Below, piece after piece: positions 8,380 to 17,872 of a stretch of DNA of 64,000 nucleotides. Made by a program: the position numbers and the translations under genes. How positions within the stretch are numbered: position 1 is the first letter of the stretch; every line of letters begins with the position of its first letter. The stretch comes from Rhodococcus sp. ARC_M5 (GTDB lineage: Bacteria > Actinomycetota > Actinomycetes > Mycobacteriales > Mycobacteriaceae). The stretch is from the NCBI RefSeq assembly GCF_022810405.1, contig NZ_JALGQE010000009.1, positions 1 through 64,000 of the forward strand, in the 5' to 3' direction. The notes under the pieces are model-generated. The model saw nothing but the letters and a program-made list of their open reading frames with translations, was not told the origin of the DNA and did no database searches.

Positions 8380-9117
8380 GTGAACGTCGATCCCAAAGTC
8401 CAGGCCTCGCTGCTCGAATTGGCCGGTGTGGATACCGAACTCTCGCAGATCGCCCACCGCCGTAAGAGCCTCCCCGAGCAGCAGGAGGTGGACAAGCTCG
8501 AGACCGAGCGCATTACCCGCAAGGATGCCGCGGTGACGGTGCAGATCTCGATGGACGACCTCGATCGGGACATTCGCAAACTCGAGGGCGAGGTCGACGC
8601 CGTTCGCCAGCGCGAGGCCCGCGACAAGAAGATGCTCGAGAGTGGCACCATCGCCCCGAAGCAGATGACCGAACTCCAGCACGAACTCGGCAGCCTCGAA
8701 CGGCGCCAGGGGATCCTCGAAGAAGAACTGCTCGAGGTCATGGAACAGCGTGAGGCCAGTGAGCGGGACTACGAGCACGCCGGTGCGCAGCTGACGCAGA
8801 TCGAAGACGAATTGGTCGACGCGGGCCGTCGCCGCGACGACGCCGTCGCGGACCTCGATGTCGCGGAGAAGCGTAGCGCCGAGCGCCGCGAGTCGTTGGC
8901 CTCGGGATTGCCCGCGGATCTGCTTGCGCTCTACGAGAAGCAGCGAGCGCTCACCGGCCGTGGTGCGGCGCTGCTGCAGGCTCGCCGCTGTGGAGCGTGC
9001 CGAATCGAACTCGATCGCAACGAGATCGCGAGCATCGCCAACAAGCCCGCGGATGCTTTGATTCGTTGCTCCGAGTGCAACGCAATTCTGGTGCGCACCA
9101 AGGAATCCGGAATTTGA
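8380..9117 (+). CDS. C4-type zinc ribbon coiled-coil protein (Rv2229c type)
   Basis: Residues 1-190 of 245 form a long charged coiled coil. The C-terminus carries a zinc ribbon with Cys204, Cys207, Cys230 and Cys233 (CGAC...CSEC). Family members (zf-RING_7/DUF164) pair with Nif3 and RNase H genes across actinobacteria; a nucleic-acid-associated role is inferred, not shown. The GTG at 8380 has AGGAG 10 bases upstream. Its stop overlaps the start of the next gene (TTGA), which indicates translational coupling. Confidence 0.87.
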   Translation: MNVDPKVQASLLELAGVDTELSQIAHRRKSLPEQQEVDKLETERITRKDAAVTVQISMDDLDRDIRKLEGEVDAVRQREARDKKMLESGTIAPKQMTELQHELGSLERRQGILEEELLEVMEQREASERDYEHAGAQLTQIEDELVDAGRRRDDAVADLDVAEKRSAERRESLASGLPADLLALYEKQRALTGRGAALLQARRCGACRIELDRNEIASIANKPADALIRCSECNAILVRTKESGI

Positions 9118-10232
9118 GCCCGGTATCGAGGGTCGTCGCCGAGGCCGACGGAGGGTCGCGCGGTAACCCCGGCCCGGCCGGGTACGGCGCTGTGGTGTTC
9201 AGCGCCGATCGCTCGCAGGTGCTCGCCGAGCGTCGGGCATCGCTCGGCGTGGCCACCAACAACGTCGCCGAGTACAACGGACTGATCGCGGCATTGACTG
9301 CGGCTCGTGATGTCGGAGCTCGCGAGGTTGCCGTCCGTATGGACTCCAAGCTCGTCGTCGAACAGATGTGTGGGCGCTGGAAAGTGAAGCACCCGGACAT
9401 GATTCCGCTTCAGCGCGCAGCTGCCGAACTGGCTCGCCACTTCGACTCCGTCACCTACGAATGGATTCCGCGCTCGCAGAATTCACACGCCGATGCGCTG
9501 GCCAACGAGGCGATGGACGCAGCTGCCGAAGGTGTGGACCTGTCGGAATTGCCCGACGCCGAGCCGGTTGCGAAGAAGACCGAGTCGCCCGGGTGGACCG
9601 GCGCGATGGGGGAGCCGACTCGCCTGCTGTTGCTGCGTCACGGCCAGACCCCCATGTCGGTCGACCGGCGATACTCCGGTCGCGGAAATCCGGATCTGAC
9701 CGAGCTGGGTCGACGTCAAGCCGATTCTGCAGCAACGGTTCTCGGTTCACGTACCGATATCGACGCCATCGTTGCCTCGCCGCTCGCGCGCGCTCAGCAG
9801 ACCGCCGCAGCGACGGCCGACCGCCTGGGATTGCCCGTCACCACCGTCGACGGTCTCATCGAGACCGACTTCGGCGACTGGGAAGGGCTCACGTTCACCG
9901 AGGCCATGGAACGCCACCCCGAGGGCCACAAGGCGTGGCGAGGTGATACCTCCGTCGCACCGCCGAACGGGGAGAGCTTCGACGCGGTGCGCGTGCGCAT
10001 CGAAGCGACCCGCGACCGGTTGCTCACCGAGTACGCCGGAAAAACCCTGCTGGTGGTCACCCACGTCACCCCGATCAAGATGCTGCTGCAACTCGCACTC
10101 GACGTCGGCCCGTCGCTGCTGTATCGACTGCACCTCGACCTCGCGTCGCTGAGCATCGCCGAGTTCTACCCCGACGGCGGGGCTTCGGTGCGATTGGTGA
10201 ACGACACCTCGCACTTGGCGCGACTGGCCTGA
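9114..10232 (+). CDS. Bifunctional RNase H / acid phosphatase (Rv2228c type)
   Basis: A fusion of an RNase HI domain and a histidine-phosphatase domain. The RNase H part (about 5-140) shows Asp12, Glu53 in NNVAEYNGL, Asp77 in RMDSK and Asp127 in SHADALAN. The phosphatase (about 168-372) begins LLLLRHGQTPMS with catalytic His176 and has ETDFGDWEG and VTHVTPI later. In M. tuberculosis the orthologue cleaves RNA-DNA hybrids and its C-terminal domain is an acid phosphatase resembling CobC/alpha-ribazole phosphatase. The TTG start at 9114 overlaps the upstream stop and has AAGGA upstream. Confidence 0.92.
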   Translation: MSPVSRVVAEADGGSRGNPGPAGYGAVVFSADRSQVLAERRASLGVATNNVAEYNGLIAALTAARDVGAREVAVRMDSKLVVEQMCGRWKVKHPDMIPLQRAAAELARHFDSVTYEWIPRSQNSHADALANEAMDAAAEGVDLSELPDAEPVAKKTESPGWTGAMGEPTRLLLLRHGQTPMSVDRRYSGRGNPDLTELGRRQADSAATVLGSRTDIDAIVASPLARAQQTAAATADRLGLPVTTVDGLIETDFGDWEGLTFTEAMERHPEGHKAWRGDTSVAPPNGESFDAVRVRIEATRDRLLTEYAGKTLLVVTHVTPIKMLLQLALDVGPSLLYRLHLDLASLSIAEFYPDGGASVRLVNDTSHLARLA

Positions 10233-10266
10233 TTCTTTCGGAGCATCGAAGGAGGACTCGGTTCGC

Positions 10267-10866
10267 ATGTCCGAGAACGGTGCCCGCGAGCCTGCGGCGG
10301 CCCGCTGGATTGTCTTGGCGGCGTTCGCATCGGCCGTTGCCGGTCTGGCAGTCGCATTCGGGTGGCGGTACGGGGTGACGCGGACGTGGATCGATGCGGA
10401 TTCACCACCGCCTGTGGCTTCGGGTGACACCGGGTACTTCCGCGTGTACGACTACATGCAGTACGTGTCGGGTCCGCCGTGGTGGCCGGTTACGTGGGCC
10501 GCTCCGGTTGCCGCTCTTGTGGTCGGCACCGTCGTGTCGGTAGCAATCGGATGGTTCCGTCTCGGCCGAAAGACCGGTCGGCTGACGCTTGTGGTGGCCC
10601 CACTCGCGGCGGGAAGCATCGTCGGCGCGGGGGCAGCATGGTGGGCACGAAGCCAACCTCCCGAAATCCGCGTCAGGATGGTCGCGGACCCCAATTTCGA
10701 CGACCTCGGGCCGACCGGCGCTGCGCGTCTGGACATCTACGGCGGTCCGCCCTTGTTCGACACCATGCATGCGGGTCTGCTGTTGCCGGTGATGGGAGCG
10801 GTGATCGGTGCCGCGGTGTTCGGTGTGGGGCTGGCGGTCTTTACGTTCCGCGCACGGCGTGAATGA
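10267..10866 (+). CDS. Predicted four-helix membrane protein, function unknown
   Basis: The 199-residue protein has hydrophobic segments at about 14-32, 76-97, 105-124 and 170-193. A loop of about 40 residues between the first two contains YFRVYDYMQYVSGPPWWP and a second between helices 3 and 4 is polar, so both probably lie outside the cytoplasm. GAAGGAGG precedes the ATG at 10267. It resembles the DUF2567-type actinobacterial membrane proteins found near RNase H genes in related species, but I would not assign a function. It starts 34 bp after the RNase H gene and may be the last gene of that operon. Confidence 0.75.
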   Translation: MSENGAREPAAARWIVLAAFASAVAGLAVAFGWRYGVTRTWIDADSPPPVASGDTGYFRVYDYMQYVSGPPWWPVTWAAPVAALVVGTVVSVAIGWFRLGRKTGRLTLVVAPLAAGSIVGAGAAWWARSQPPEIRVRMVADPNFDDLGPTGAARLDIYGGPPLFDTMHAGLLLPVMGAVIGAAVFGVGLAVFTFRARRE

Positions 10867-10943
10867 GACCCGCACCGATCGCGTCGGACCGCACCACGGC
10901 CATTGTCGGTGGTGCCAGCGGTGACCACGGATAGACTCCACGA

Positions 10944-11480
10944 GTGACCGCCGCCAGAGCGCATCCCACACTGCTGTCTGTCGAGCAGTGGCGTGCGCTG
11001 GGTGAAGACGATTTTCACGCCGAAATGCAGGAGGGCGTGCCTGTCGTTTCACCGCGTCCGTCGAAAGCCCACGCCCGAATTCTGTTCCGTCTGTGTACAC
11101 AGCTCGACGGACAACTACCAGAAGGGTTGGAAGCGTTACCGGAGGTCGAGGTTGTCGTCGATTCGGTGACGCCAGCGACGGTGCGGGTACCCGACGTGGT
11201 GGTGTGCGCAACCGACTCACCCGAGGCGCTGCACGCCGAAGACGTCGTGCTGGTCGTCGAGGTAATTTCGCCTGGGTCTCGTCGTACCGATGTGGTGACC
11301 AAACGCAGCGAGTATGCCGACGCGGGGATTCCCCATTACTGGATTGTCGATCCGGATGCTGCCACGCTCACAACGCTGGATCTGAGTCCTCACGGATACG
11401 TCGAGCAGGTTCGTCGAGGGCGGTGCGTCATCGAGGCTCCGGTACCACTGACAATCGATCTCGACGCTGCGCTGAGCTGA
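10944..11480 (+). CDS. Uma2-family (DUF820) putative nuclease
   Basis: This 178-residue protein has the restriction-endonuclease-like core of the Uma2/DUF820 family: an N-terminal LLSVEQWRALGED followed by a strand-rich PD-(D/E)XK core with VRVPDVVV and LVVEVISPGSRRTDVVTKRSEYADAGIPHYWIVDP. The Asp in PDVVV and the Glu in VEVIS are the expected metal ligands, with Lys in TKRSEY downstream. Members are abundant in cyanobacteria and scattered in actinobacteria; their biological role is not established. It is a stand-alone gene with a GTG start, not visibly part of a toxin-antitoxin or restriction locus. Confidence 0.85.
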   Translation: MTAARAHPTLLSVEQWRALGEDDFHAEMQEGVPVVSPRPSKAHARILFRLCTQLDGQLPEGLEALPEVEVVVDSVTPATVRVPDVVVCATDSPEALHAEDVVLVVEVISPGSRRTDVVTKRSEYADAGIPHYWIVDPDAATLTTLDLSPHGYVEQVRRGRCVIEAPVPLTIDLDAALS

Positions 11481-11514
11481 CGCGACGGTCTGGCCACGAG
11501 CCGCGTATCGAGGG

Positions 11515-12765
11515 TCAAATCTGCAGCGCGAGCCACAAGCCCGCCACGGCACCGACGATGGTCAGCGGTGTGGTGATGACGCCCAGCACGGTGAAGGTTC
11601 GCAGATCTGCCGGCTCGTCGTTGGCCGATGCGACGCGTCGCCACAGCATGATTGCCAGCGACCCGACGTAGGTGAGGTTGGGGCCGAGGTTCACCCCGAT
11701 CACCATGGCCAACAACAACGCCGGGGGAGCGTCGGCCCCGAACGCGGCCAGCAGCAGCAATGTCGCGGGCAGGTTGTTGACGATGTTCGACGCGACCGCC
11801 GCGATGGCCGCCGCGGCCAAGAGCGACATGAAGGTGGTGTCGGACGGCAGGATTCGCGCGAGCCAGTCACCGATCGGGCCTGTGGTGACGCCGAGCACGA
11901 CGATGCCGAGCAAGAAGACGAAGCCGCAGAACGGCAGATCGGCACCGCGCAGAATGGCGCGAGGCGTGGTGCGCTGACCTCGCAGTGCCGGGATTGCGAG
12001 TGCCACCGACCCCACTGCCGCCACCCAGAACGGTTCGATGTCGAACAGGCCTGCCACTGCGAAGCCGATGAGTGTCGCGGCGAGGATGACCAGAGTGGTC
12101 CGCGGTGCGGGTACGTCGTCGGTCCTGTGTCCGATAGAGGCGTCCGGCGGCGTTGCGGTGCGGCTCAGGTCCTTGCGGAAGAAGATCAGGAACACAGCCA
12201 ACTCGATGACCACCGCGAATATCCAGGGCAGGGCCATCAGCGCGGTGAAGTGCAGGAAGGTCAGTCCGGTCGCTGCGAAGGCGAGCAGGTTGGTCAAGTT
12301 CGACACGGGCAGCAGCGTCGACGCCGAATTGGACAGGTGCGCAGTGGCGTAACTGTGGGGGCGAGCAGACATTCCGAGTAATCGAGCAGCGCCGATGATG
12401 GCCGGCGTCAGCAGAACCACGGTGGCGTCGAGACTGAGGACTGCCGTGGTCGATGCGGCTGCTGCGAACACCAGGGTCAGCAGTCTGCGTGGGCTGCCCT
12501 TCGCGCCTCGTCGTAGCTTCGCCGCGATCCAGGTGAATACGCCGAGCGCGTCCGAGAGATGCGCCAGGATCAGGATGAACGCCAGGAACACGACGGTGGG
12601 AGCGAGTTCGAGTACTTGCTCGCGCGCAGCGTCGAGGCTGACGAGCCCGACGAGCAGAACGATCGCCGCGGCGGGCAGTGCGGCGACGATCTCGGGGAGA
12701 CCGCGGGGGCGAACGATGGCGAAGGCGAGCACAGCAGCGACCAATGCCGCGGCGAGAACGGTCAC
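11515..12765 (-). CDS. ArsB/SLC13-type anion transporter
   Basis: A polytopic membrane protein of 416 residues in the ion-transporter superfamily that includes ArsB arsenite carriers and dicarboxylate transporters. It has about 11 hydrophobic segments and the duplicated motifs ATTAVLSLDATVVLLTP near 110 and ASNIVNNLPATLLLLAAF near 335, which match the ArsB discontinuous-helix regions. No arsR, arsC or arsA lies nearby, so arsenite export is only one possibility. It overlaps the upstream DUF1697 gene by 4 bp (ATGA), so both are co-translated. Confidence 0.8.
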   Translation of the reverse strand: MTVLAAALVAAVLAFAIVRPRGLPEIVAALPAAAIVLLVGLVSLDAAREQVLELAPTVVFLAFILILAHLSDALGVFTWIAAKLRRGAKGSPRRLLTLVFAAAASTTAVLSLDATVVLLTPAIIGAARLLGMSARPHSYATAHLSNSASTLLPVSNLTNLLAFAATGLTFLHFTALMALPWIFAVVIELAVFLIFFRKDLSRTATPPDASIGHRTDDVPAPRTTLVILAATLIGFAVAGLFDIEPFWVAAVGSVALAIPALRGQRTTPRAILRGADLPFCGFVFLLGIVVLGVTTGPIGDWLARILPSDTTFMSLLAAAAIAAVASNIVNNLPATLLLLAAFGADAPPALLLAMVIGVNLGPNLTYVGSLAIMLWRRVASANDEPADLRTFTVLGVITTPLTIVGAVAGLWLALQI

Positions 12766-13286
12766 GCGAGAATCTTCACGAGCGTGCGAACGTTTCGCGT
12801 CGTGGTCGTGGCCTTGTACTTCGCTTTGGCCGTGGCTTTCCCGAACGTGCTGTCGGTGGTGTTGCCCTTGCGCACCTCCCAGTAGAGCACGCTGTTCCCC
12901 TCGGCGATCCTTTCGAGCTCGGGGTCGAGTTCGTCTGCAAGAGCGGACAATTCGGTCACATGGCTGTCATCGCTACCGAACACGACATAAGGATGCCAGC
13001 CATCCCGTTCGGCGTCGAACGGGTAGGACGCCACTATGGCCCGAAGTGTCGGCACGTCCAGCACGACAACCCAGGCCTGGTAGCCGAACGTCTCGGCCAG
13101 CGCGCTCTCCACCTGCGCCTTCACCTCGGCGGTGGTCAGCGGGGAGCCGAGCAGGACATTGCCGGTCGCCAGAACGGTGCGGACATTCGTGAAGCCGGCC
13201 GATGTGAGTGCGGTACGGAGATCGGCCATCTTGATGTTGATGCCGCCGACGTTGATGCCGCGCAGCAACACGACCCATTCACTCAT
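12762..13286 (-). CDS. DUF1697 domain protein
   Basis: The 174-residue sequence starts MSEWVVLLRGINVGG, the signature of DUF1697, followed by MADLRTAL and the FTNVRTVLATGNVLL strand, and ends in TTTRNVRTLVKIL. Length is full for the family. Function is unknown; members are small cytosolic proteins with a ferredoxin-like fold. The ATG at 13286 begins exactly at the conserved start. It overlaps the ArsB-like gene, and its upstream region abuts the RNase P RNA in divergent orientation. Confidence 0.87.
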   Translation of the reverse strand: MSEWVVLLRGINVGGINIKMADLRTALTSAGFTNVRTVLATGNVLLGSPLTTAEVKAQVESALAETFGYQAWVVVLDVPTLRAIVASYPFDAERDGWHPYVVFGSDDSHVTELSALADELDPELERIAEGNSVLYWEVRKGNTTDSTFGKATAKAKYKATTTTRNVRTLVKILA

Positions 13287-13344
13287 GGGAGGAACTGTAG
13301 TTCGGTTCCAGGCGGTCGCGGCGAGCCGAGTAGAGTACGCAACT

Positions 13345-13791
<447 letters not shown>

Positions 13792-13850
13792 ACCCACTAT
13801 TTCTCCCGCAGTCCTCCTGCGGCGTCGCTGCATGGGGCACACTGGAAGTC

Positions 13851-14033
13851 ATGACCGACGACGACACCTCCTGGTACTACGACATCAGCACCAAGCAGGT
13901 CGTGCAGGGCAAGCAGACCAACGCCCTCGACCGCATGGGCCCGTATCCGGACAAGGCCACCGCTGAACAGGCGCTGAAGATCGCCGCGGCGCGCAACAAG
14001 GCTGCCGATTCCGACGACGACTGGAACAACTGA
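13851..14033 (+). CDS. 60-aa conserved small protein (SPOR-like)
   Basis: The protein starts MTDDDTSWYYDISTKQVVQG and contains GPYPDKATAEQALKIAAARNKAAD, a pattern used by short actinobacterial proteins annotated as SPOR-domain or methionine-aminopeptidase-associated. TGGAAG lies 5 bases before the ATG at 13851. It is 60 bp after RNase P RNA and 2 bp before the RNB exonuclease, so it is very likely co-transcribed with the latter. No catalytic motif is visible; an accessory or protein-binding role is conjecture. Confidence 0.8.
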   Translation: MTDDDTSWYYDISTKQVVQGKQTNALDRMGPYPDKATAEQALKIAAARNKAADSDDDWNN

Positions 14034-14035
14034 CG

Positions 14036-15466
14036 GTGCTGCTCACCCGGCTGAGGGCCCCGGGCTTCGACTTCGAGGCCATCAGATCCGAGTTCGCACT
14101 CACCGAAGCATTCGACGCAGACGCGATGCGCGAGGCGGTCGAAGCCCGAGACCTGCACGCCGACAGCAGAATCGACCGCACCGACATCCCGTTCGTGACC
14201 ATCGACCCACCCGGCGCGAAGGACCTCGACCAAGCCGTACACATCGAGAAGACGTCCAACGGCTTGGTGGTGCACTATGCGATCGCCGACGTGGGCGCAC
14301 TGGTGACGCCCGGGGGAGCGCTCGACACCGAGACCCGTCGACGCGGCCAGACGTTCTACCTTCCCGACGGGTCCGTGCCGCTGCATCCGCGAGAGCTGTC
14401 GGAGGGTTCGGGCAGTTTGCTGGAGGGGCAGACTCGCTGCGCCGCGCTGTGGACCATCGAACTCGACGACGTCGGCGAGGCGGCCGCGTGGACGGTCTCC
14501 CGCGCGCTCGTTCGGTCGACCGCCCGGCTCGACTACGCCGCAGTGCAAGCCGATGTCGACGCGGGGACACCGCATCCGTCCATCGCAGCGCTGGCCGAGT
14601 TCGGGGCCCAGCGCGCAGCTGCAGCCAGACGGCGCGGAGCCGTCGACATCACGCTTCCCGAACAGGAAGTGGTTCCCGACGGGCGGGGTTGGCGCACCGT
14701 CCTGCAGCCACGCACTGCAGTGGACGGGTGGAACGCCGAGGTGTCGCTGCTGACGGGAATGTGCGCCGCCAGAATCATGCTCGACGCCGGAATCGGCATC
14801 GTGCGCACCCTGCCGCCCGCCTCGTCCGAATCGGTGGACGCACTGAAGAATACTGCCGAAACGCTCGGAATCGAGTGGCCTGCAGGCGCATCCGCCGGTG
14901 CCGTACTGGCAGGCCTTCCCACCGACGAGCCGTCGACGCTGGCGATGATGACTCGGGCGACGGGATTGCTGCGAGGTGCGGACTATCTCGCGTTCGACCG
15001 TACGACCGACCCCGTCGACGGCGATGCGTCGGTGGAACATTCGGGGATCGGCGCGCCCTATGCCCATGTGACGGCACCGCTGCGGAGGCTGTCCGACCGC
15101 TTCGCCACCGAGGTGTGCCTGGCCGTGGTCGCCGGCGCATCGGTGCCGGACTGGGCGGCGCAGGCTCTACCGGAGCTGCCCGCGATCATGCGCGGATCGG
15201 ATTCTGCGGCATCGAAAGTGGACCGCGCCTGCATCGATCTCACCGAAGCACACGTGCTGAAGAATCGAGTGGGCGACAGTTTCTCTGCTGTCGTTCTGCG
15301 CGGTGCCGAGGGCAAACGTGACGCCGAGGTGTTGGTGTCGGAACCCATCGTCCTCGGAAAGTGCGACGGCGAACCACCTGCGGGGGAGTCGGTGACGGTC
15401 CGGTTGGCCCGGGCCGACACCGACTCACGCACAGTTGCCTTCGATTACGTACCCGTCACGGCCTGA
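14036..15466 (+). CDS. RNB-domain (RNase II/R family) exoribonuclease
   Basis: This 476-residue protein is essentially a bare RNB catalytic domain. The metal-binding region reads TIDPPGAKDLDQAVHIE (Asp residues near 57-65), followed by VHYAIADVGALV. Further conserved elements are RRGQTFYLPDGSVPLHP near 102, SLLTGMCAARIML near 240 and YAHVTAPLRRLSDRF near 342. The cold-shock and S1 RNA-binding domains of RNase II/R are absent, which is usual for the actinobacterial version. The GTG start is 2 bp after the 60-aa gene. Its 3' end overlaps the convergent iminopeptidase by 11 bp. Confidence 0.9.
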   Translation: MLLTRLRAPGFDFEAIRSEFALTEAFDADAMREAVEARDLHADSRIDRTDIPFVTIDPPGAKDLDQAVHIEKTSNGLVVHYAIADVGALVTPGGALDTETRRRGQTFYLPDGSVPLHPRELSEGSGSLLEGQTRCAALWTIELDDVGEAAAWTVSRALVRSTARLDYAAVQADVDAGTPHPSIAALAEFGAQRAAAARRRGAVDITLPEQEVVPDGRGWRTVLQPRTAVDGWNAEVSLLTGMCAARIMLDAGIGIVRTLPPASSESVDALKNTAETLGIEWPAGASAGAVLAGLPTDEPSTLAMMTRATGLLRGADYLAFDRTTDPVDGDASVEHSGIGAPYAHVTAPLRRLSDRFATEVCLAVVAGASVPDWAAQALPELPAIMRGSDSAASKVDRACIDLTEAHVLKNRVGDSFSAVVLRGAEGKRDAEVLVSEPIVLGKCDGEPPAGESVTVRLARADTDSRTVAFDYVPVTA

Positions 15467-16412
15467 GACGGTCTGTGGCCTCCACGAGGTGATGCACGAT
15501 GCCCGGTTCGGCGGCAGAGTGCCCTGCGTCGTCGACGATCACGAGATCCGCTGAGGGCCAAGCCTTGTGCAGTGCCCAGGCGCTCGTTGCCGGGCACACG
15601 ACGTCGTAACGGCCCTGCACGATGACTCCGGGAATGCCGTCGAGCAGGTGGGCGTCGCGGAGCAGTTGGTTCTCTTCGAGAAAGCAGTTGTTGCGGAAGT
15701 AGTGGTTCTCGATACCGGCGAATGCCAGGGCGAACCGTGGATCCGAGTTGTCCTGCACTGCATCCGATTTCGGCAGGAGGTAACTCGTCGCCGCCTCCCA
15801 GGTGGACCACGCCACCGCAGCGCGAGTTGCGGCCTCGCGGTCCTCGGACATCAACTGCCGGTGATACGCCTCGACGAGATCGCCGTCGCGTTCGTCCTGC
15901 GGAATCGGTTCGAGGAATTTCTCCCACAGATCGGGGAAGAGGTGGCCTGCCCCGCCGCCGTAGTACCAGTCGATTTCGGACGGCCGCACCAGAAATATCC
16001 CTCGCAGTACCAGCCCTCGCACGCGATCTCGGTGCGACTGCGCGTAGGCCAGCGACAACGTCGATCCCCATGATCCGCCGAACACCAACCACGTGTCGAT
16101 GTTCAAGTGCTCCCGGATCTTCTCCATGTCCGAGATCAACCGGTCGGTGGTGTTGACCGACAGATCGGCACCGTCGGCGATGTGGGGTGTCGACTGCCCG
16201 CAACCACGCTGATCGAACAACACGATTCGATAGGCCTCCGGGTCGAAGTACCGGCGCTGCAACGGATTGGTGGCACCGCCCGGACCGCCGTGCACGAACA
16301 CCACCGGTGCACCGTCGGGGTTGCCCGAGACTTCCCAGTAGATCTGTTGGCCGTCACCCACATCGAGGTGTCCGGTCTCGAGAGGCGCGATCTCGGGGTA
16401 GAGGGTCCGCAT
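15456..16412 (-). CDS. pip: Proline iminopeptidase
   Basis: An alpha/beta-hydrolase of 318 residues that removes N-terminal proline from peptides. It has the oxyanion motif HGGPGGATNP near 45, LFDQRGCGQSTP near 72, the nucleophile elbow GGSWGSTLSLAYA near 108, the proline-iminopeptidase cap (LFPDLWEKFLEPIP), and the acid and base in QGRYDVVCP and DDAGHSAAEPG near the C-terminus. The ATG at 16412 follows the lipoprotein stop after one base, so the two genes form an operon. Full length for the S33 family. Confidence 0.93.
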   Translation of the reverse strand: MRTLYPEIAPLETGHLDVGDGQQIYWEVSGNPDGAPVVFVHGGPGGATNPLQRRYFDPEAYRIVLFDQRGCGQSTPHIADGADLSVNTTDRLISDMEKIREHLNIDTWLVFGGSWGSTLSLAYAQSHRDRVRGLVLRGIFLVRPSEIDWYYGGGAGHLFPDLWEKFLEPIPQDERDGDLVEAYHRQLMSEDREAATRAAVAWSTWEAATSYLLPKSDAVQDNSDPRFALAFAGIENHYFRNNCFLEENQLLRDAHLLDGIPGVIVQGRYDVVCPATSAWALHKAWPSADLVIVDDAGHSAAEPGIVHHLVEATDRLRP

Positions 16413-16413
16413 A

Positions 16414-16860
16414 CTAGAAGCCCACCAAACCGGATGCGAGGTCCGGAATGTCGAGGGATCGGATGGCCTCGTCCCGCACCTCCGAGCACGTCTCCGTCGT
16501 GATCTCGTCGACGATCGCTCGGTTCTGCACCACCTGCAGGTTGATGACACCGCTCTGCGCCGCCCAGGTCTGCACCAGGATGTTCAGCCCGCCGCGGCCC
16601 AGGGTGGGCCCCTGGACACGCCAATTGGACAGCTGCGCCTCGAGATCGGTGCACAGCTGTTGCTTCTGCGCATCGGTGATCACTGCGTCCGCAGGCGGTG
16701 CCGTGACCGTGGTGGTCGGTGCGACCGTCGTGGTCGATGACGAACCGGTGTTGGTGGTGTCGGTGCTGCATGCAGTCGCTACGACGAGAAGCGCAGCCGC
16801 GCCTGCCACTGCGACTGCGCCTCTTCCTGCGATGGACGTCGTACCCCGTCTGAGTTTCAT
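16414..16860 (-). CDS. Putative secreted lipoprotein, function unknown
   Basis: The 148-residue protein has an n-region with MKLRRGTTS, a hydrophobic stretch at about 13-30, and a lipobox VVATAC, so it is probably a lipid-anchored exported protein. A Thr/Ser/Pro-rich linker follows (STTTVAPTTTVTAPP). The folded part from about residue 60 is short and contains two Cys (LCTDLE and TETCSE) that could form a disulfide. No enzymatic motif is visible. It is transcribed just ahead of proline iminopeptidase, with almost no gap. Confidence 0.75.
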   Translation of the reverse strand: MKLRRGTTSIAGRGAVAVAGAAALLVVATACSTDTTNTGSSSTTTVAPTTTVTAPPADAVITDAQKQQLCTDLEAQLSNWRVQGPTLGRGGLNILVQTWAAQSGVINLQVVQNRAIVDEITTETCSEVRDEAIRSLDIPDLASGLVGF

Positions 16861-16902
16861 GGCACCGAGTGTGCCACCCGAACATGGACGAGGCGAGGAC
16901 GA

Positions 16903-17754
16903 TCAGTAGCTGTGTTCGGGCCCGGGGAAGACTCCCGATCGCACCTCGGACAGGTACGTGGTGGCAGCGGTGCGCAGTGAATCGCCGACGTCGGCGAACT
17001 TCTTCACGAACTTCGCGGTCTTGCCGTTGGTGTAGCCGGCCATGTCCTGCCACACCAGAACCTGCGCGTCGCATTCGTTGCCCGCGCCGATACCGACCGT
17101 CGGAATGGTCAGCTTGCGGGTGACCTGGCCGGCGATGTCGGCGGGAACCATCTCCATGACGACCGCGAACGCACCGGCCTCCTGGACTGCGATGGCGTCG
17201 GCGACAAGCTGCTCGGACGCGTCACCGCGTCCTTGGACGCGGAATCCGCCCAAGGTGTTGACGCTCTGCGGGGTGAAGCCGACGTGGGCCATCACGGGGA
17301 TGCCCGCGGCAGTGATCGCGGCGATCTGAGCGGCCACGCGCTCGCCGCCCTCGAGCTTGACCGCGCCCGCGAGCCCTTCCTTCATGAACCGCACTGCGGT
17401 TTCGAGAGCCTGCTGCGGCGAGGCCTCGTAGGTGCCGAAGGGCAGATCTGCGACGACGAGAGCATGCGGTGCGCCGCGGACGACTCCACGGACCAGCGGA
17501 AGAAGTTCGTCGACGGTGATCGGCACGGTGGTGTCGTAGCCGTAGACGACGTTTGCCGCCGAGTCGCCGACGAGGAGAACAGGAACTCCGGCCTCTTCGA
17601 AGATGCGGGCGCTGGAGTAGTCGTATGCGGTGAGCATTCCCCAGCGCTCGCCGTCCGCCTTCATCTGGAGAAGGTGGTGCGTGCGGGTCTTACGGGTCAG
17701 TGCGGTGGAGGGTGCTTCCTGAGCAGATCCGCCGTACACAGCAGTGTCGGACAT
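16903..17754 (-). CDS. panB: 3-methyl-2-oxobutanoate hydroxymethyltransferase
   Basis: PanB adds a hydroxymethyl group from 5,10-methylene-THF to alpha-ketoisovalerate, the first step of pantothenate synthesis. The 283 residues contain [74 protein letters not shown] and [19 protein letters not shown], which are the metal and substrate loops. The ATG at 17754 has AAGGGA about 7 bases upstream; a longer in-frame GTG is not supported by the family. Located at the same place relative to the glnA2 block as panB in M. tuberculosis. Confidence 0.95.
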   Translation of the reverse strand: MSDTAVYGGSAQEAPSTALTRKTRTHHLLQMKADGERWGMLTAYDYSSARIFEEAGVPVLLVGDSAANVVYGYDTTVPITVDELLPLVRGVVRGAPHALVVADLPFGTYEASPQQALETAVRFMKEGLAGAVKLEGGERVAAQIAAITAAGIPVMAHVGFTPQSVNTLGGFRVQGRGDASEQLVADAIAVQEAGAFAVVMEMVPADIAGQVTRKLTIPTVGIGAGNECDAQVLVWQDMAGYTNGKTAKFVKKFADVGDSLRTAATTYLSEVRSGVFPGPEHSY

Positions 17755-17872
17755 CTTTGTCCCTTTCTGGTCCTCGAGGCCCGCTCGGCGGGTCCCCGGG
17801 ATGGGGTGTGATGACGTGCACGAGTCTGCCACTGCACGCGACCTGCCGGAGCGCTACCGGCAGTGCAATTCG

